This document shows positions 35,208-47,487 of a stretch of 64,000 nt of DNA, in pieces. The stretch is from Bettongia penicillata ogilbyi. Its lineage: Eukaryota; Chordata; Mammalia; Diprotodontia; Potoroidae. Below the pieces are notes generated by a model, which saw only the letters and a program-made list of their open reading frames with translations, was not told where the DNA came from and ran no database searches. The DNA lies in NCBI GenBank assembly GCA_023548195.1, contig JAJHZJ010000269.1, forward strand, positions 372,001 to 436,000. Reading direction: 5' to 3'. The first letter of the stretch is position 1. Every line of letters starts with the position of its first letter. The position numbers and the translations under genes are program-made.

Positions 35208-36469
35208 GGTTCAAGGTAGTAGTATTCTTTAAATCTAATTTAAATGAAATTAGACACTCTGAAGTAGATAAATCCAAGTCTTCAACAAGCAATCCACTTT
35301 GAGAACCTTTTGATCTTTTATACTCATTTGTGCATCATTTCTAAATCATCTTGGTATAAGATAGTGATTATGCAAACATATGCTAAAATGTGTTTTAATA
35401 ATTTATTCTTTGACTTTTCTATATTGATTCTATGTGGAATCCATATTCTAAAACTGATTAAGAATGCATTGTAAATTTTGTAGCCATATATAACTTCAAA
35501 CACACTAAAGTTCAGGGAGAAGCTTAAAATCATACAAAAAATCAATTTTGACGTGTTTTGATTCCTGATCACAGAATGAAATTTTGTGCCATTCCAGTAT
35601 GTTTTCAGTCAGTGTCCATTTTATTTCTGAATTTCCAGAACATATTTTATACTTTACCAGTATTCAGGGAGTAGAGGGGTTCAGGGAATTGTCAGAACAT
35701 ATGTCCAGCTCCAATCTAAGGAGAAGGGGAGCTAGATATGTGATGACTTCCTTTATGAAATCTGGTAGAATATTCTTAGAAGCTAAAGTTATTAAACCAA
35801 AACATTGTAATGTAAGACAATATGAGAAGGTATCACAACCATATCATTACAAGGTAAATATATGTAAAAAGGTAACATATTCTGTCATAACTTAAGAGAG
35901 TGCCATATAATGTAACAGAAAAAGAGCATGGTATATGGGTGGAAAGCTATTCTTGGAAAATCAGGAAGATCACATTCAACTATTATTGATGTATACTAGT
36001 TAAACGACCCTGCCCAAGTTTCATAATCTCTTGGTACACCAAGCAGTATCCTAAGACTATAACCAATGAGTTGCTGATCTTCATTAGTGGAAGGAGGTTG
36101 CACTCTTGTCATTGCCTTCAGTAATAAATGGCATGACTATTTCTGTGTAGATGAAGCAAAATTACACAACACCTTATAAACAAATTCCAGATGATACAAT
36201 AGTAGGGAAGCTTTTAGTTCCAGTTTCTGGCATAAAAGAGAAATCAAATCATGAATTTAGTGTAGTGATTAAAAAAACACTGTAAGCAATTGAATGACTA
36301 TTTGTGTGAAATGACATACTCATACAATAAAAATGTCTATCATATTTCCCAAATATTTCGAAAATTCTTATCTATCATTGGAGAACATAATGATGTAAAA
36401 TTAGAACACTTTTTCTTTATTAACTGAAAATCTTACAATTGTTGAATTTTAAAAGTAGTGTCACTATAT
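35208..36469. other. Single-copy-like DNA
   Basis: No gene or clear repeat seen. The longest open frame is 103 codons (35,584-35,895, plus), with no recognised domain. Confidence 0.55.
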
Positions 36470-36955
36470 TTTTTTTCTTTTAAATGTATTTTTTCCAGTT
36501 ACTTATAATGAAAATTGCTAACATTCTTTTTACATGTAGAATGTTGAGTTCCAAGTTTTCTCCCTCCTTCCTTTACTTGTCACCTTCGTGAAATAGTAAG
36601 GGGCATATGTGCATTCATCTAAAACATATTTCCATATTAGTCATATTGTGAAAGAACAAACAGAACAAAAGGAAAAAATAATGAAAAAAGACAGAAAATG
36701 AAAGTAGTATTTCTTCACCTACACCCAGATGCCACCAGTTCTTTCTTTGGATGTAAACAGCATTTTCCCTCTTGATCATTTTGGATTTATCATGAATCAT
36801 TTTATTACTGTGAAGAGCTAAGTCAAGCATTGATCAGTGTACAAGTTACTGATAATGGGTACAGTGTTTTGTTTTGTTTATTTCTGATCCTGCTAACTTG
36901 ACTTTGCATCAGAGTATGTAAATATTTCAAGGTTTTTTTTGGCAATGACTACATA
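36470..36955 (-). mobile_element. L1 3'-end fragment
   Basis: Complement of an L1 3' UTR: 'TGTTGAGTTCCAAGTTTTCTC', 'CATATTAGTCATATTGTG', 'GATGTAAACAGCATTTTCCC' match 24,800-25,200 and 50,860-50,960. Confidence 0.75.
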
Positions 36956-36961
36956 ACTAAC

Positions 36962-36978
36962 TTAAGTCTCAACATTTT
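36962..36978. repeat. Target-site duplication of the ERV retrocopy, left
   Basis: TTAAGTCTCAACATTTT is repeated with one mismatch at 39,773-39,789 (TTAAGCCTCAACATTTT). A length of 17 bases is right for L1 and too long for retroviral integrase (4-6). Confidence 0.85.
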
Positions 36979-36985
36979 TTTTTAA

Positions 36986-37485
36986 AGCCAAACAAAACAA
37001 AGTTTATTAAAGATTCGCCAAATTGAGTTGCCTGTTAAGGAGCCTAAGCATTTGTAACGCTTGTATTCACAAGCGGGTCAGATAGAATCCCAGCTAGACA
37101 GAGTCTGAATAGACTGAATCTGAGCTCCTGCATGGAGGCAAGATGGAACTTAAATACAGAAAAAAGCATAGGAGGGATCTGGGGTGGGGTGGTCTGGTAG
37201 TCCAGGGTGATGGGAGTAGGGGTTTAGAAAGGGTCTTGAGTAGAAATCCAAGGAGGAGTGCAAGGACTGTCAAAGGAGATATCAGACAATGGAGGGTTTG
37301 GGTGGGAAGCAGGTGGGGCAATCCAGAGATCTTGATTGGGGCAGTATGGGAATGAATACAGATCTTGATGAGCTTCCAGAGACTGCCTAAACAAATGGGA
37401 AGATTAGATTTGAGTAAGAAAGGCCAGATTAAGTGGGAAGATTCAAGGGGAGCTCAAGGAGGCTCCCAGAGTCTGAACCTCATCA
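36986..37485 (-). repeat. ERV1-type 3' LTR, U3-R only
   Basis: Starts on the minus strand at TGATGAGG (37,478-37,485) right after a G-rich polypurine tract. It contains a TATA-like TATTTAAG near 37,150 and AATAAA (complement at 37,003-37,008), and stops shortly after in the A-tail. Part of U3 is shared with 57,090-57,180. Confidence 0.75.
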
Positions 37486-38394
37486 TTCCCCCCTCAGATT
37501 GAAGACAAATTCTTTTGGGGTAAAAGGTGAAAGTCTCCGTTTCTGAAACTTCTTCCTACTGCCAAGGGGTGTAGAGCTGACCCTGCCTTGATGAGTCCTG
37601 TTCAAGGGGTCACACTTCAGAACCTGGGTAGTGACAGGTCCAGTGTACTGGAGACCTTGGATTCAGACGGAGGTTAGTATGCAGCATGGGCTGTCATCTG
37701 GAAGTTGATAGCTTGCATTGTAGAAAAGACAAACCTGGCAAAGAGGTTAGGCAAGCACACATCAAGCAGGTACAAAAGGAGTATAGAGAAAAGAAAATTT
37801 CACTGGCATAAAAGATAATTTCTCTGGAGAGAATTAAAGATAACTGTGGCAAGGCCAAAACATAGAAGGGCATGTTTGATAGGGGAGTTTTTTCTGTCAG
37901 ATATCCCCTTTCTTTCCAGACTGCTCCATGGGTATGTAGAACAAGAAAAACATATTTTGAGTAAATAAAAACATCAACTGGCCTGGGATCAGGTTCTAAG
38001 GAATGGATTAAGACTCCCAGAGCCTGTCTTCTCCTTTCATCAGCATACAGAATAAAAGGTTTTTCCAGATTGGGTAGGTCTAGTGATGGGGTGGTGATCA
38101 AATTAGTTTTCAGAGTCTCAAAAACTTTAGCCTGGTCCAAGTCAATGCCATGAGTAGAGGCATAAAGGGGATTAGCAATAAAACCAAAATTAGGAATCCA
38201 GAGTCTACAAAATCCAGTCATTTCTAAAAACACTCAAACTTGTTCCTTAGTAGCTAGAACAGATATAGACAGGATTGTCCTTTTTCTCTCAGAGGTTAGG
38301 GAGAAAGAGGTGGGTGTGAGTTCATGGCCCAGCTACCTTATGGACTAGCATGCTATCTGGACTTTGTTCCAAGAGACCCTATAGCCTCAAATGC

Positions 38395-38755
38395 TATAGA
38401 TTTATTTTATTATATAGATTTTTATATTATATTATTATATATTATAATATAATATATTATATTATACAATATATAATATTATATAATATATTACATATAA
38501 TAATATGTCACCATAATATATTATATGATACAGTAATATATTATATAATATACTATGCGCAATATAATAATATATTGTATATAATATGATAATATATTAT
38601 ATTATATGTTATTATACTATTATATTATATAAATGATATGTATTATATAATATATTATTATATTACATAATATCATATTATTTATAATATGATATATTAT
38701 ATATTTTATATAATAATTATATTATTATATAGATTTTATTTATATATTGAGCTAT
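38395..38755. repeat. AT-rich low-complexity expansion
   Basis: About 360 bases almost wholly of TATAT and TATTA units with irregular order, able to form many hairpins. It lies between two adjoining pol segments, so it arose inside the ERV sequence. Confidence 0.9.
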
Positions 38756-39101
38756 AAATGCTCAAGAAATTAAGGGCTTCTGTGGCAGCAGCCAAAGACA
38801 CTGCCTGGGTGGGGCTACAAATAAGAATATCATGCACATACTTACTGAATTAAGCTACTTCCTGCTAGTTTCAGGTGCCTTAAATCCCTTCCGAAAGCCT
38901 GGTTAAATAAAATGAGTGTTATCTCAAAAGCTTTGGGGCAAGTCTGTCCATGTTAGTTGATATGGACTTGATTCCCCAGGAAAAGTACATTCTAAAACAA
39001 AAATAAATTGTGAGCATTTTCCATTAGGCTTTTCTGCGGGAAGGATTGCAGTGTTGCATGGACATAAACAAGGAACGAGGACTTTTTCTTAAAGAATTTT
39101 T

Positions 39102-39601
39102 ATGATCTGATGCTGAGCGAAAGGAGAAGAACCAGGAAAACTTTGTGCACATCAACAACCACAGTGTGCGAGAGTTTTTTCTGGTAGACTTGGAACTTTG
39201 TAATAACGCAAGAGCTTACTAAAAAAAAAAAAAAAAAAAAATCCCCAATGGTGGTTTTCTAAGGCAAAATGCCTTCCACACTCAGATAAAGAAATGTGGC
39301 AATCACTCTCAGAATGTAACAGATCATGTTTGTGTGTGTGTGTGTGTGTGTGTGAGGGGGGTTAGTGTATTATGTTTTGATTTGTTATATGATTTCTTCC
39401 ATTTATTGTAGTGTGGCTACATAGCATGACTATAGTGAAAACATACTCAATAGGAAAGTATAGTAGAACCTATACAGAATTGTATGCTGTGGTGGGGAGG
39501 AAGGGAGGCAGTAGGGGGAAGATGAGGGGGGTATAAACTCTTAATTTTAAGGAAGTGATTGTAGAACATTTAAAAAAATAATAATAAAATTTAAAAAAGA
39601 G
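39102..39601 (+). mobile_element. L1 3'-end fragment inserted in the ERV copy
   Basis: A 5'-truncated L1 of about 500 bases from 'ATGATCTGATGCTGAGCG' to 'ATAATAATAAAATTT', with a (GT)n block (39,330-39,354) at the same place as in L1-I. Flanked by AGAATTTTT at 39,093-39,101 and 39,602-39,610. Confidence 0.85.
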
Positions 39602-39789
39602 AGAATTTTTCAATTAAATGTTGTAGTCCTTCCCAGGTCTCAGGTTTTATTAGATACTGGCTGAGATGGGGGAGCACTTTAGGATCTGGGAGACTTACAG
39701 TGGCTGGAGAGGCAGAAGTAGCTCTCTCTGGAATTCTAGTGTTCCAAATATTTTGCTTGACTGTCTCCCACATTAAGCCTCAACATTTT

Positions 39790-42006
39790 GGTAAACAATC
39801 CTCTTAACTCAGTCATTTTTGACATTTCCTTTTTGACTTTGTTTTTTGGTTTCATATAGAGGTCATCTGAGGGATGTTACTTTGATTTATACTCTTGGAT
39901 CTTTGCTGTTTCATGGGGTATATATGAAGGATAGCAGAAATATTTCTGAAAATTTATCACTTAACTCATGTCCTCTGATAATATCTGTCATTATTCTTGA
40001 TCATTTTGTGGTTTTTGTCAAGCAATTGCTAATCATTTTAGAGCTGCTTTAGAGTGATGTGTTAAGCGTTTAACTAAACTGCATAAAATTGTTATCAAAT
40101 AATTTCTAAACCAATTGTTGCCTATTTTACTGTTATCAAAGCATGGTTTAATACTGGTATTGGACATGTTTTAATGGTTTTTAATATTTTTCTTCTGTTG
40201 AAGTTTGTTTTCAGAATGCCATTAAGTAATAACACATGCACTACCACACTTCTATTTGATAGATATATAATTCATGCTTCTTTCCTGAAAAAAAGACATT
40301 TGTACATAAAATAATCCATTAGTTCAATTTTGTCTGCATTTTTGATATCAAAATATTGAAATTTTCTTTTGCTGAGTGACTAGCAAAAGGAAATTAAATG
40401 TATTTTAAATAAAAAATGTTTTGAAACATTATTTCTGAGCCTGCTGTCATCATCATTATCATCATCATCATCATCTAGTTCTCATATATCCATGTAGTTC
40501 AGATAACATAGTGGTAGGAAAATCATTTTCTTCTAATATTTTTAATCTGCTATATTCTGTAAATTGCCTCATTGGTAATTTTTTAGAAGGACTACTTTTT
40601 GCAACTGAATTAATATTTTGGGATATATGCTCATATTCTATAGATTCACCAAAGTCATGTTTAGGACACTCTAGTATAAAGCTTTTTAACAATGATACAT
40701 GTGATTAATCCACTTTCTACATGGTGTCAGTTTCTTTCACTGGCTCTCAGTCATTTAAGATTTTATTTCCCTGTAGTTTGTAGATCCTTAGTATTTGATT
40801 TGGTGTAAGTTCTTCATTTTTGAAAGTTTTGGTTTTATATCTGGGCAATTGTGGGAAAATGTTTCATGTACAATTTGGGCTACATTTCTGATGCAGCCTA
40901 GTCATTGAATTTTCTGTAATATTTTGGAGTATTCATTTGAAATTTAAAGTTATTTTTATTCATATAGTTGCAGATGTTCATGATTAAAAGGTTATATGAA
41001 AGAAATATATATATGAAGTTTCGAGTGGGTTGATGCTACATTATCAATCAGTCATAACTGCAACTAAATCGTACTCCATAGCTATATATCCCTTTGCTCA
41101 TAAAAATATTCAGTTTGCCAATCTGAACAATGAAGATAATAATAATAACTATCTTACAGAACTATGAATACCAAAGAGAAAATACCTTAAAGTTCCTTAA
41201 AACCTTTTAGTAGAATAATAATAGTAATAATAATAATATTATAATGATTATTATTATATTTATTCTTAGCAAATCTTAAAAAAAGGAAGATTTTCTAGCT
41301 TATAAAGCATTCTATCTGACTCAGCCTCAGTATGTTTATCAGATCACTGGTGTTTCACTAAAAGCATTGAAGCACTAATTTACCACATGGTGACTAAGTA
41401 GCTATAAAGAGCTTATCATCCAGAGACCAAAGTGGACATGAGAATCCTACTCCCTGTGACACTGTCAAAATATGTCAAATAAAGTGGATAATTGGGGGTA
41501 ATTATCTAAATGAGTCAACTTTCAACATTTTAGGCTGTTACCTTACTATTTCAGACAAAGGAGTTATTAGATCAGAATTACTCATATTGGGTTTATTCAT
41601 TTATATTTTTTTTTGATGTATATATAACCTCTGCATCATCAGATGTTCTATTAGGATACGGATTATACCAAAGTTTCTCCTATGTGGCAAAAGAGATCTC
41701 TTTGTTTGCCATTAGAACATTCATTGTTTTAAAGATTGCAATGAAACAGCAATCTCTTTTCTTTAAATTAATATTCATCTTGAGCAGCAAATCAATACTT
41801 GAAATAGACTTATCATTAATCTATTTATCTAATTGCTTGCAATATTTCCTACATCACAATTTATACTGATTTCTATTCTATGTATAAATCAGGTACTATA
41901 ACAGAAAATGAAATATTTGTTACATAGCAGTTCATAATCTATATTATAAAAGCATATCTCTTTATCAATATATATGTATGTATCTATCAATCTATCTTTC
42001 TATTTT

Positions 42007-42041
<35 letters not shown>

Positions 42042-42999
42042 GTCTATCTATGTCTGTATCAATATAACTGTATACTGTTAGTATCCTGCATGACTGGGAT
42101 AACAAATCCATATTATTTAGTCCTAAATGTCTCACTTCCTAGAAACTATGAAAAATAATTGTTTATTTTTGCTGTTCTGTTTTATATTTTTTAATTTGAT
42201 AACATATTTGTGCTCTAGATTTGAGGGTCAAGACAGCCTGCATCACATAATAAGTTAACTATTTAGATAATATACCAAATCTATATTTGATGTTGGAAAT
42301 GGAAGAAACTAAGAGATAGGAGTCTGAACTCAGAAACAATCAACTAAGGATGATGGCTTCCTCACTGGCAGTGATCCTTTTTTGTTGAAATAAACATTAG
42401 CTATGATTTATAATATATATATATATGTATATGCATGTATATATATATACGTATACATATATACGTATATATATACATATACATATATGTATATGTATAT
42501 ATATACATATACATATACATATACATATATACACCCTTAAAACCCGGCAGAGAACTTCATACAAGGAGCATTTCATTAGACTTCAAGAAGGAAAACAATG
42601 GATGTCTATTTACCAGGAGTTCGAGTGAAATGTATTCATTTGGATGCACTATATTTGAAGTTAGGACTGTGCCTGCTTTCCTAATGGATTCTTTTTATTT
42701 ATATTCAAGTAGCCTTCAGATTTTTGTGAAAGGATGCATACTTGGAAACATACATGTACACACAATGTAATATGCAAGTACATGTGTAAACATATATTAC
42801 ACATACACAAATGCACATATATATGAATGCTCACATACATTTTCTTACATCTATGTGTATATGCATGTGTGAATATATGTATACATATGTACATAGATAC
42901 ATATTTAACGTGGTATATGTGTGCAAGTATAATTACTGAAATAGGTATTCCTGATAAAGTTTGAATATTCAACCCACTCACCTTCCATCTTACTTTGAT
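39790..42999. other. AT-rich DNA with microsatellites, no gene seen
   Basis: No coding or strong repeat signal. Simple repeats: (ATC)n at 40,448-40,475, (AAT)n at 41,213-41,260, (TATC)n at 42,008-42,060, mixed (TA)n/(CATA)n at 42,411-42,532. Tyr/Ile-rich frames near 42,425-42,620 come from the last of these. Confidence 0.6.
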
Positions 43000-43004
43000 T
43001 TCCC

Positions 43005-43305
43005 TGCTCCTTATCCTATGGAAACTGCTGTTGGTGCTGGTGGTGGCAGTGAGTCATTTTCAATTGTATCCAAATCTTTGCGACCCTGATCTGGTCTTTT
43101 CTTCCAAAGATACTGGAGTGGTTTGCCATTTCCTTCTCCAGATCATTTTTCAGATGAGAAACTAAAGCAAATAAGGTTAATTGATGTCTCCAGGGTCACG
43201 TATCTAGTAAATGTCTGAGGTCAGATTTGAACTCATGAAAATGAGACTTTCTGACTCCATGTCAGACACTACATTCACTGAAACACCTAGCTGCCTGACT
43301 TTAGA
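43005..43305 (+). repeat. Marsupial CORE-SINE-like SINE
   Basis: Nearly full-length SINE: 'GTATCCAAATCTTTGCGACC', 'AGATACTGGAGTGGTTTGCC', 'ATTTCCTTCTCCAGATC', 'CAGATGAGAAACTAAAGC', 'GGTCACGTATCTAGTAAATG', 'CAGATTTGAACTCATG', 'CACCTAGCTGCCTG'. This is the common opossum-type SINE with a MIR-like 3' half, and is a strong marsupial marker. Confidence 0.85.
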
Positions 43306-43604
43306 AATATTTATATACAAGTGTAAAGGTGCAAGCAAACATTCTCTGTAGCAAGTTCAAAAGGAGGAGCTATCTCAATGTGATTTTAGAGGACGTCATT
43401 CAACACTTGTAGTCACAAGGCAAATTTGTTGCTCGGTTAATAAGTACTTATTACATACCTATCATGTTCCAAACATGATCTAAACTTTGATGGGTGAGAA
43501 GCGTTAAAAAATAGAGCAGACAAAAACCAGTCCCTGTCCCCATAACCTCTTCTCTTTAGCTTTATATATAAACAGTCTAGTATTTTAGGTTGAAAAACTC
43601 CAAG

Positions 43605-43825
43605 CAATACTTTACTTTTTCTAATTAATAGCATTTCATTTTTTCCAATTACATGCAAAGATAGTTTTAAGCATTAACTTTTATAAGATTTTGCGTTCCA
43701 CATTTTCCTCCACTTTTCCCTTCCTCTCTCCCCCTAGACAGCAAGCAATCAGATATAGGTTATACATGTACAGTCATATCAATCATATTTCCACATTGGT
43801 TGTTGTCCTTTGTTTTCTTTCTTTT
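43605..43825 (-). mobile_element. L1 3'-UTR fragment
   Basis: Complement of an L1 3' end: 'TTTTCCAATTACATGCAAAG', 'ATTTTCCTCCACTTTTCCC', 'CAAGCAATCAGATATAGG', 'CATATTTCCACATTGG'. Confidence 0.65.
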
Positions 43826-44800
43826 TTAATTTATTTTTAACACAGTTTATAAGAGATAAAGCAACTCAAACTTTTGGTCAGGTGACACATCTTCTTAAAG
43901 CACTTACACTATGGACCACAAAAGAATGTTTTTTTTTTAAAACTTAGCCAACTGAGACACAGATAATATTCATGTTGCTAACTTCACAAGCTCTTGATCT
44001 AATTTTCTCCACAGTATTACCAAGAATTAAAGGACCCTAACTTAATGTTCTTGGTCTAAAGTCCTATGCCTAATAGCTTAATTGTACACAACCTCGAATG
44101 TTCTGCTACCCATAATGTATAATTGAATAGATCTGGTATTAAGTTTACAAACCTTTTGACTATAAGAAATTGTCATCAATAGTAAGGACATTGCAGGGAT
44201 ACAATATCTCCCCAACTTCATGTCAATTCGAGGTAGGATTAGATTATCCACTTGCATTCAGGCAGGCTTAAAGTCTGCCCTGTGTCTGTGGGGAAATTGA
44301 GTCAGGAGAATCCTACCTCAGCCCATGCTTAACAGGCACTCTCCCACCCTTCCCTTGAGATCACCTATGCAGTTCATGCCAGTATCTCATCAGCTTACTG
44401 ACATCATGTATTGGAGGCTCAGATTGCCTTTCTTGGTACCCATACTTGGAGTTAGACTCAGAAGAACACTCACTTAATAGTCCCATAGCATCTAAAAATG
44501 GCAAGTTCCAATAACCAGGTTTCAAATATGATTATAGTTTCACTTTGTCTAAGGAACATCTATTGAGGCAAACCTTAAGTGGCTTACATGCCTTTCTATA
44601 CATGTTCTAGTTCCTGATTAAATGGCAATCATAAAATCAAATTTCCCGTTAAAACCTTGACTTTTCCATCAATGTCAAATTTTATCCGAGGTTACCATCT
44701 TCTAGTAAATTTAGACTGAAATTCTTTTCTCCAAACTAAAGATGTAATTGACTTATTCACAGTAACTAATTCAGTCTATTGTTTTAATACTAATTGCTTT
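43826..44800. other. Unassigned DNA, possible old LTR or DNA element
   Basis: No gene found. The stretch 44,220-44,470 is less AT-rich than its surroundings ('GTCTGCCCTGTGTCTGTGGG', 'GAGTCAGGAGAATCC'), which suggests an unrecognised interspersed element, but I cannot name it. Confidence 0.4.
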
Positions 44801-44804
44801 TACG

Positions 44805-45623
44805 TCACTTTGTAATGTGTCCAATTTTTCTCCCCATCACTCCCCTCCCCCTGCTTCCTAATAAGTTGCATTCTGATTACTCCTTCCTTCAATGTACCCT
44901 CCCCTCCATCACACCCCACCCCTCTCCTATCTCCGTCTTCTCTCTTTTCTTGCAGGGCAAGATAAATTTCCATACCCTATCCCTGTAGTTCTTATTTCCC
45001 GATTATATGCAATCAAAATTCTCAACATTTGTTTCTAATACTTTGAATTCCAACTTCTCTCCCTCCTCTCCTTCCTCCCCAGCCCCACTGAGAAGGGAAG
45101 CAATTCAATCCGGACTAAATATGTGTTGTTTTGCAAAAGACTTCCATAAGAATCATGTTGTGTAATACTAATTATATTGCGCTCTGACCTACCTTATCCC
45201 CCCTTATTTTTCTCCCCTACAATTGACCTTGTCCTTTCTCAAAAGTTTTTATTTCTAGTGACTCCCTTATCCCCTTTGGCCTCCCTTCTAGCATTTCCCT
45301 TGCTCCACTTGTCATCACCTCTCCTACTTTCCTGTGGTGTAATATAAATTTTCATATCTTTAGTGAGCATGTTACTCCCTCCTTCAGCCACACCTGGGGA
45401 GAGTAGCTTTATTTCCCCCCACTTCCCTTCTCCCTTATCTCCTCCACTGAATAAGATTTTTCTTATTTCTTTTATGAGTTATAGCCTGCCCCATTCCATT
45501 TCTCCCCTTCCCTTCCCAGAATTTTCCTCCTTCACCCCTTAATTTTTATTTTATTTTATTTTATTTTGCCTTGTGGATATCATCTCTTCTGGTAAAACAC
45601 ACCCTGTACTCTCTATCTATCTA

Positions 45624-45662
<39 letters not shown>

Positions 45663-47487
45663 AAAATCTCTCCAACTACCCAAATACTGAGAAAAGATTC
45701 AAGAGTTGAAAATATTTTCTTACTATATAATAATGTAAACAGTTCAACTTTAGAGAGTCTTTTATGATTTTTCATTTCTCTTTACCTTTTCATGCTTCTC
45801 TTGATTCTAGTCTTGGGGAGTCAAATTTTTAAATACAGATCTGGTCTTTTCCTCAACATGAAATCTTGAAAGCCATCTATATCACTGCATGACCATTTTT
45901 TTCTTGAAGTATTATATTCAGATTTGGTGGGTATATGATTCTTGGTTTCAATCATAGTTCCTTTAACTTCTGAAATATCCTACTCTAAGCCCTTCAATCG
46001 CTTAATGTTGAAGCTGGCAGATCCTGTGTTAGCCTGATTGTATTTCCACAGTACTTAAATTGTCTCTTTCTAGGTGCTTGCAGTATTTTCTCCTTGATCT
46101 GGGAACTCTGAAATTTAACCACAATATTTCTAGGAGTTTCTCTGTTCACGTTTCTTTCAGGAGGTGAATGACGAATTCTTTCAATATCCATTTTGCTTTC
46201 TTATTCTATAACATCAGGGCAGTTTTCCTTGATAATTTCATGGAAAATAATGTCTAGACTCTTTTTTTGATCATGACTTTCAGGTAGTCCAATAATTTTT
46301 AAATTATTTCTCCTGCATCTATTTTCCAGGTCAGTTGTATTTCCAATGAGTTGTTTCACCTTATCTTGTATTTTTTTTTCATATTTTTGGTTTTGTTTCC
46401 TAACTTCTTGGTTTAACTCATAGTCATTCGTTTCCCTGAACTCAGTTCTCTCTTTGAATGAATTATTTTGTTCAGTGAGCTTTTGAACCTTCTCCTCCAT
46501 TTGCCTAATTTTACTTTTTAAAACCTCCTTTTCCTCTTTGGCTTTTTGGACCTCTTTTTCCAATTGATTTAGCCTCTTTTTTTAAAGCTATTATTTTTCT
46601 CAGCATTTTTTTTTGGTTCCCCTTTAGTAAGATGCTAACTTGTTTTTTAAGGTCTTCTATTGCCTGAGCCAAATTTAAGTCCCCTTTGGAGACAGGGCCC
46701 TTGACTTCCTCTTACAGTATGCCTTGTTCTTCCTCATCTGAAAGGATGGGGGGAGACCCCCGTTCCCCAAGAAAGTAACCTTCTACAGTCTTATTTTTTT
46801 TCCCTTTTCTGGGCATTTTCCCAGCCAGTTACTTGACTTCTGAGTTTCCTCTCCATAACCACCTCTCCTCCAGTTCTGTCCAGTCAGCACTTGGGGACTG
46901 AGATTCAAATGCTGCTCCCAGGCTTTAGGTGTTTTCAGTGGGAGTGGGGCCTCTATTCAGTGTGAGACTAAGTTCAGCTGCTCATGTGGGGTCAGTGCCA
47001 CCATGTGGGGCTTAGTTCCCTCAGGGGGTTTACATGGAGACCTTCAATAATGGGCATGGGCCACTGCCTGCTTTGGGAGCCCCTGTGTGCTGCCACTTCC
47101 ACTGCTGCCTCCTGAGGGGCCCTGAGTTATGGGGACACTCCATTCCCCTCTCAGCCACCTAAAAAGACTCTCTCACTGACCTTTGGCACCTGTGGATTGA
47201 GGGACCTGTGCTGCTGCTGGAAATTCTGTCCCTGAAGTCTGCTTGGATCTTCTCCTCTTGGTACTGCGTGGCAAAGGCTGGGCTAGGTTCTGCTCCATGT
47301 CTGGTGTGCAACAGACCTATCCCATCAGTTTTTCAGATCTCTCTGGAACAGAAATCTGCTCCACTCCGTTGTTCTGTGGCTTCTGCTGCTCTAGAATTTG
47401 TTGAGAGTTCTTCTTTACAGGTAATTTATGGATTGTGGGGTAAGAGCTAAGGGTCTGTGTATCTTTCTATTTCACCATCTTCTGCCC
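44805..47487 (-). mobile_element. HAL1 (copy E)
   Basis: ORF1-only element of about 2.7 kb. It has a pyrimidine-rich 3' end, (TTTTA)n at 45,543-45,568, (GT)n at 45,626-45,658, ORF1 at 45,960-46,816, a 5' UTR and a decayed 5' motif near 47,475 (CCATCTTC). It abuts an RTE fragment at 47,488. The TSD is unclear (CTTTGTA at both ends at best). Confidence 0.82.
45960..46816 (-). pseudogene. HAL1 ORF1 pseudogene (copy E)
   Basis: Two open blocks on the minus strand. 46,201-46,563 is the coiled coil and RRM start ('MEKEVQKAKEEKEVLKSKI', 'NNLKIIGLPESHDQKKSLD', 'IIKENCPDVIE'). 45,994-46,191 is the C-terminal part ('MDIERIRHSPPERN', 'PRNIVVKFQSSQIKEKIL'). A stop at the join and breaks upstream prevent a full product. 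Confidence 0.85.

Larger units (their letters stand above)
36979..39772 (-). mobile_element. ERV (class I, gammaretrovirus-like) transcript copied by L1
   Basis: On the minus strand: a 5'-truncated pol segment (39,772 down to about 37,694), a short unassigned part, a polypurine tract (37,486-37,496), then U3 and R of the 3' LTR, ending about 20 bases past the AATAAA signal in an A-run (T-run on plus at 36,975-36,983). U5 is absent. Together with the 17-base TSD this fits reverse transcription of a polyadenylated ERV RNA by L1, not proviral integration. A later L1 tail (39,102-39,601) and an AT-rich expansion (38,395-38,750) interrupt it. No intact viral gene remains. Confidence 0.78.
37694..39772 (-). 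pseudogene. ERV pol fragment (reverse transcriptase to start of RNase H)
   Basis: Three parts in order on the minus strand. 39,602-39,772 gives the RT N-terminal linker. 38,755-39,092 gives the RT palm, where the catalytic box (38,829-38,840) reads YVHD in place of the family YVDD. 37,694-38,233 is an open frame covering the RT connection and the first RNase H strand ('CRLWIPNFG', 'FILYADE'). Integrase and env are absent. The changed catalytic residue, the inserted L1 tail and the AT-rich block all disable it. Confidence 0.82.

Noticed and set aside
37694..38233. A possible functional retroviral or domesticated pol gene
   Set aside because: The frame covers only the end of RT and the start of RNase H; the RT catalytic box upstream is changed, and stops and insertions break the rest.
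42411..42981. Tyr/Ile- and His/Cys-rich open frames
   Set aside because: Products of TA/CATA microsatellites; same for 52,204-52,533 and 691-1,004.
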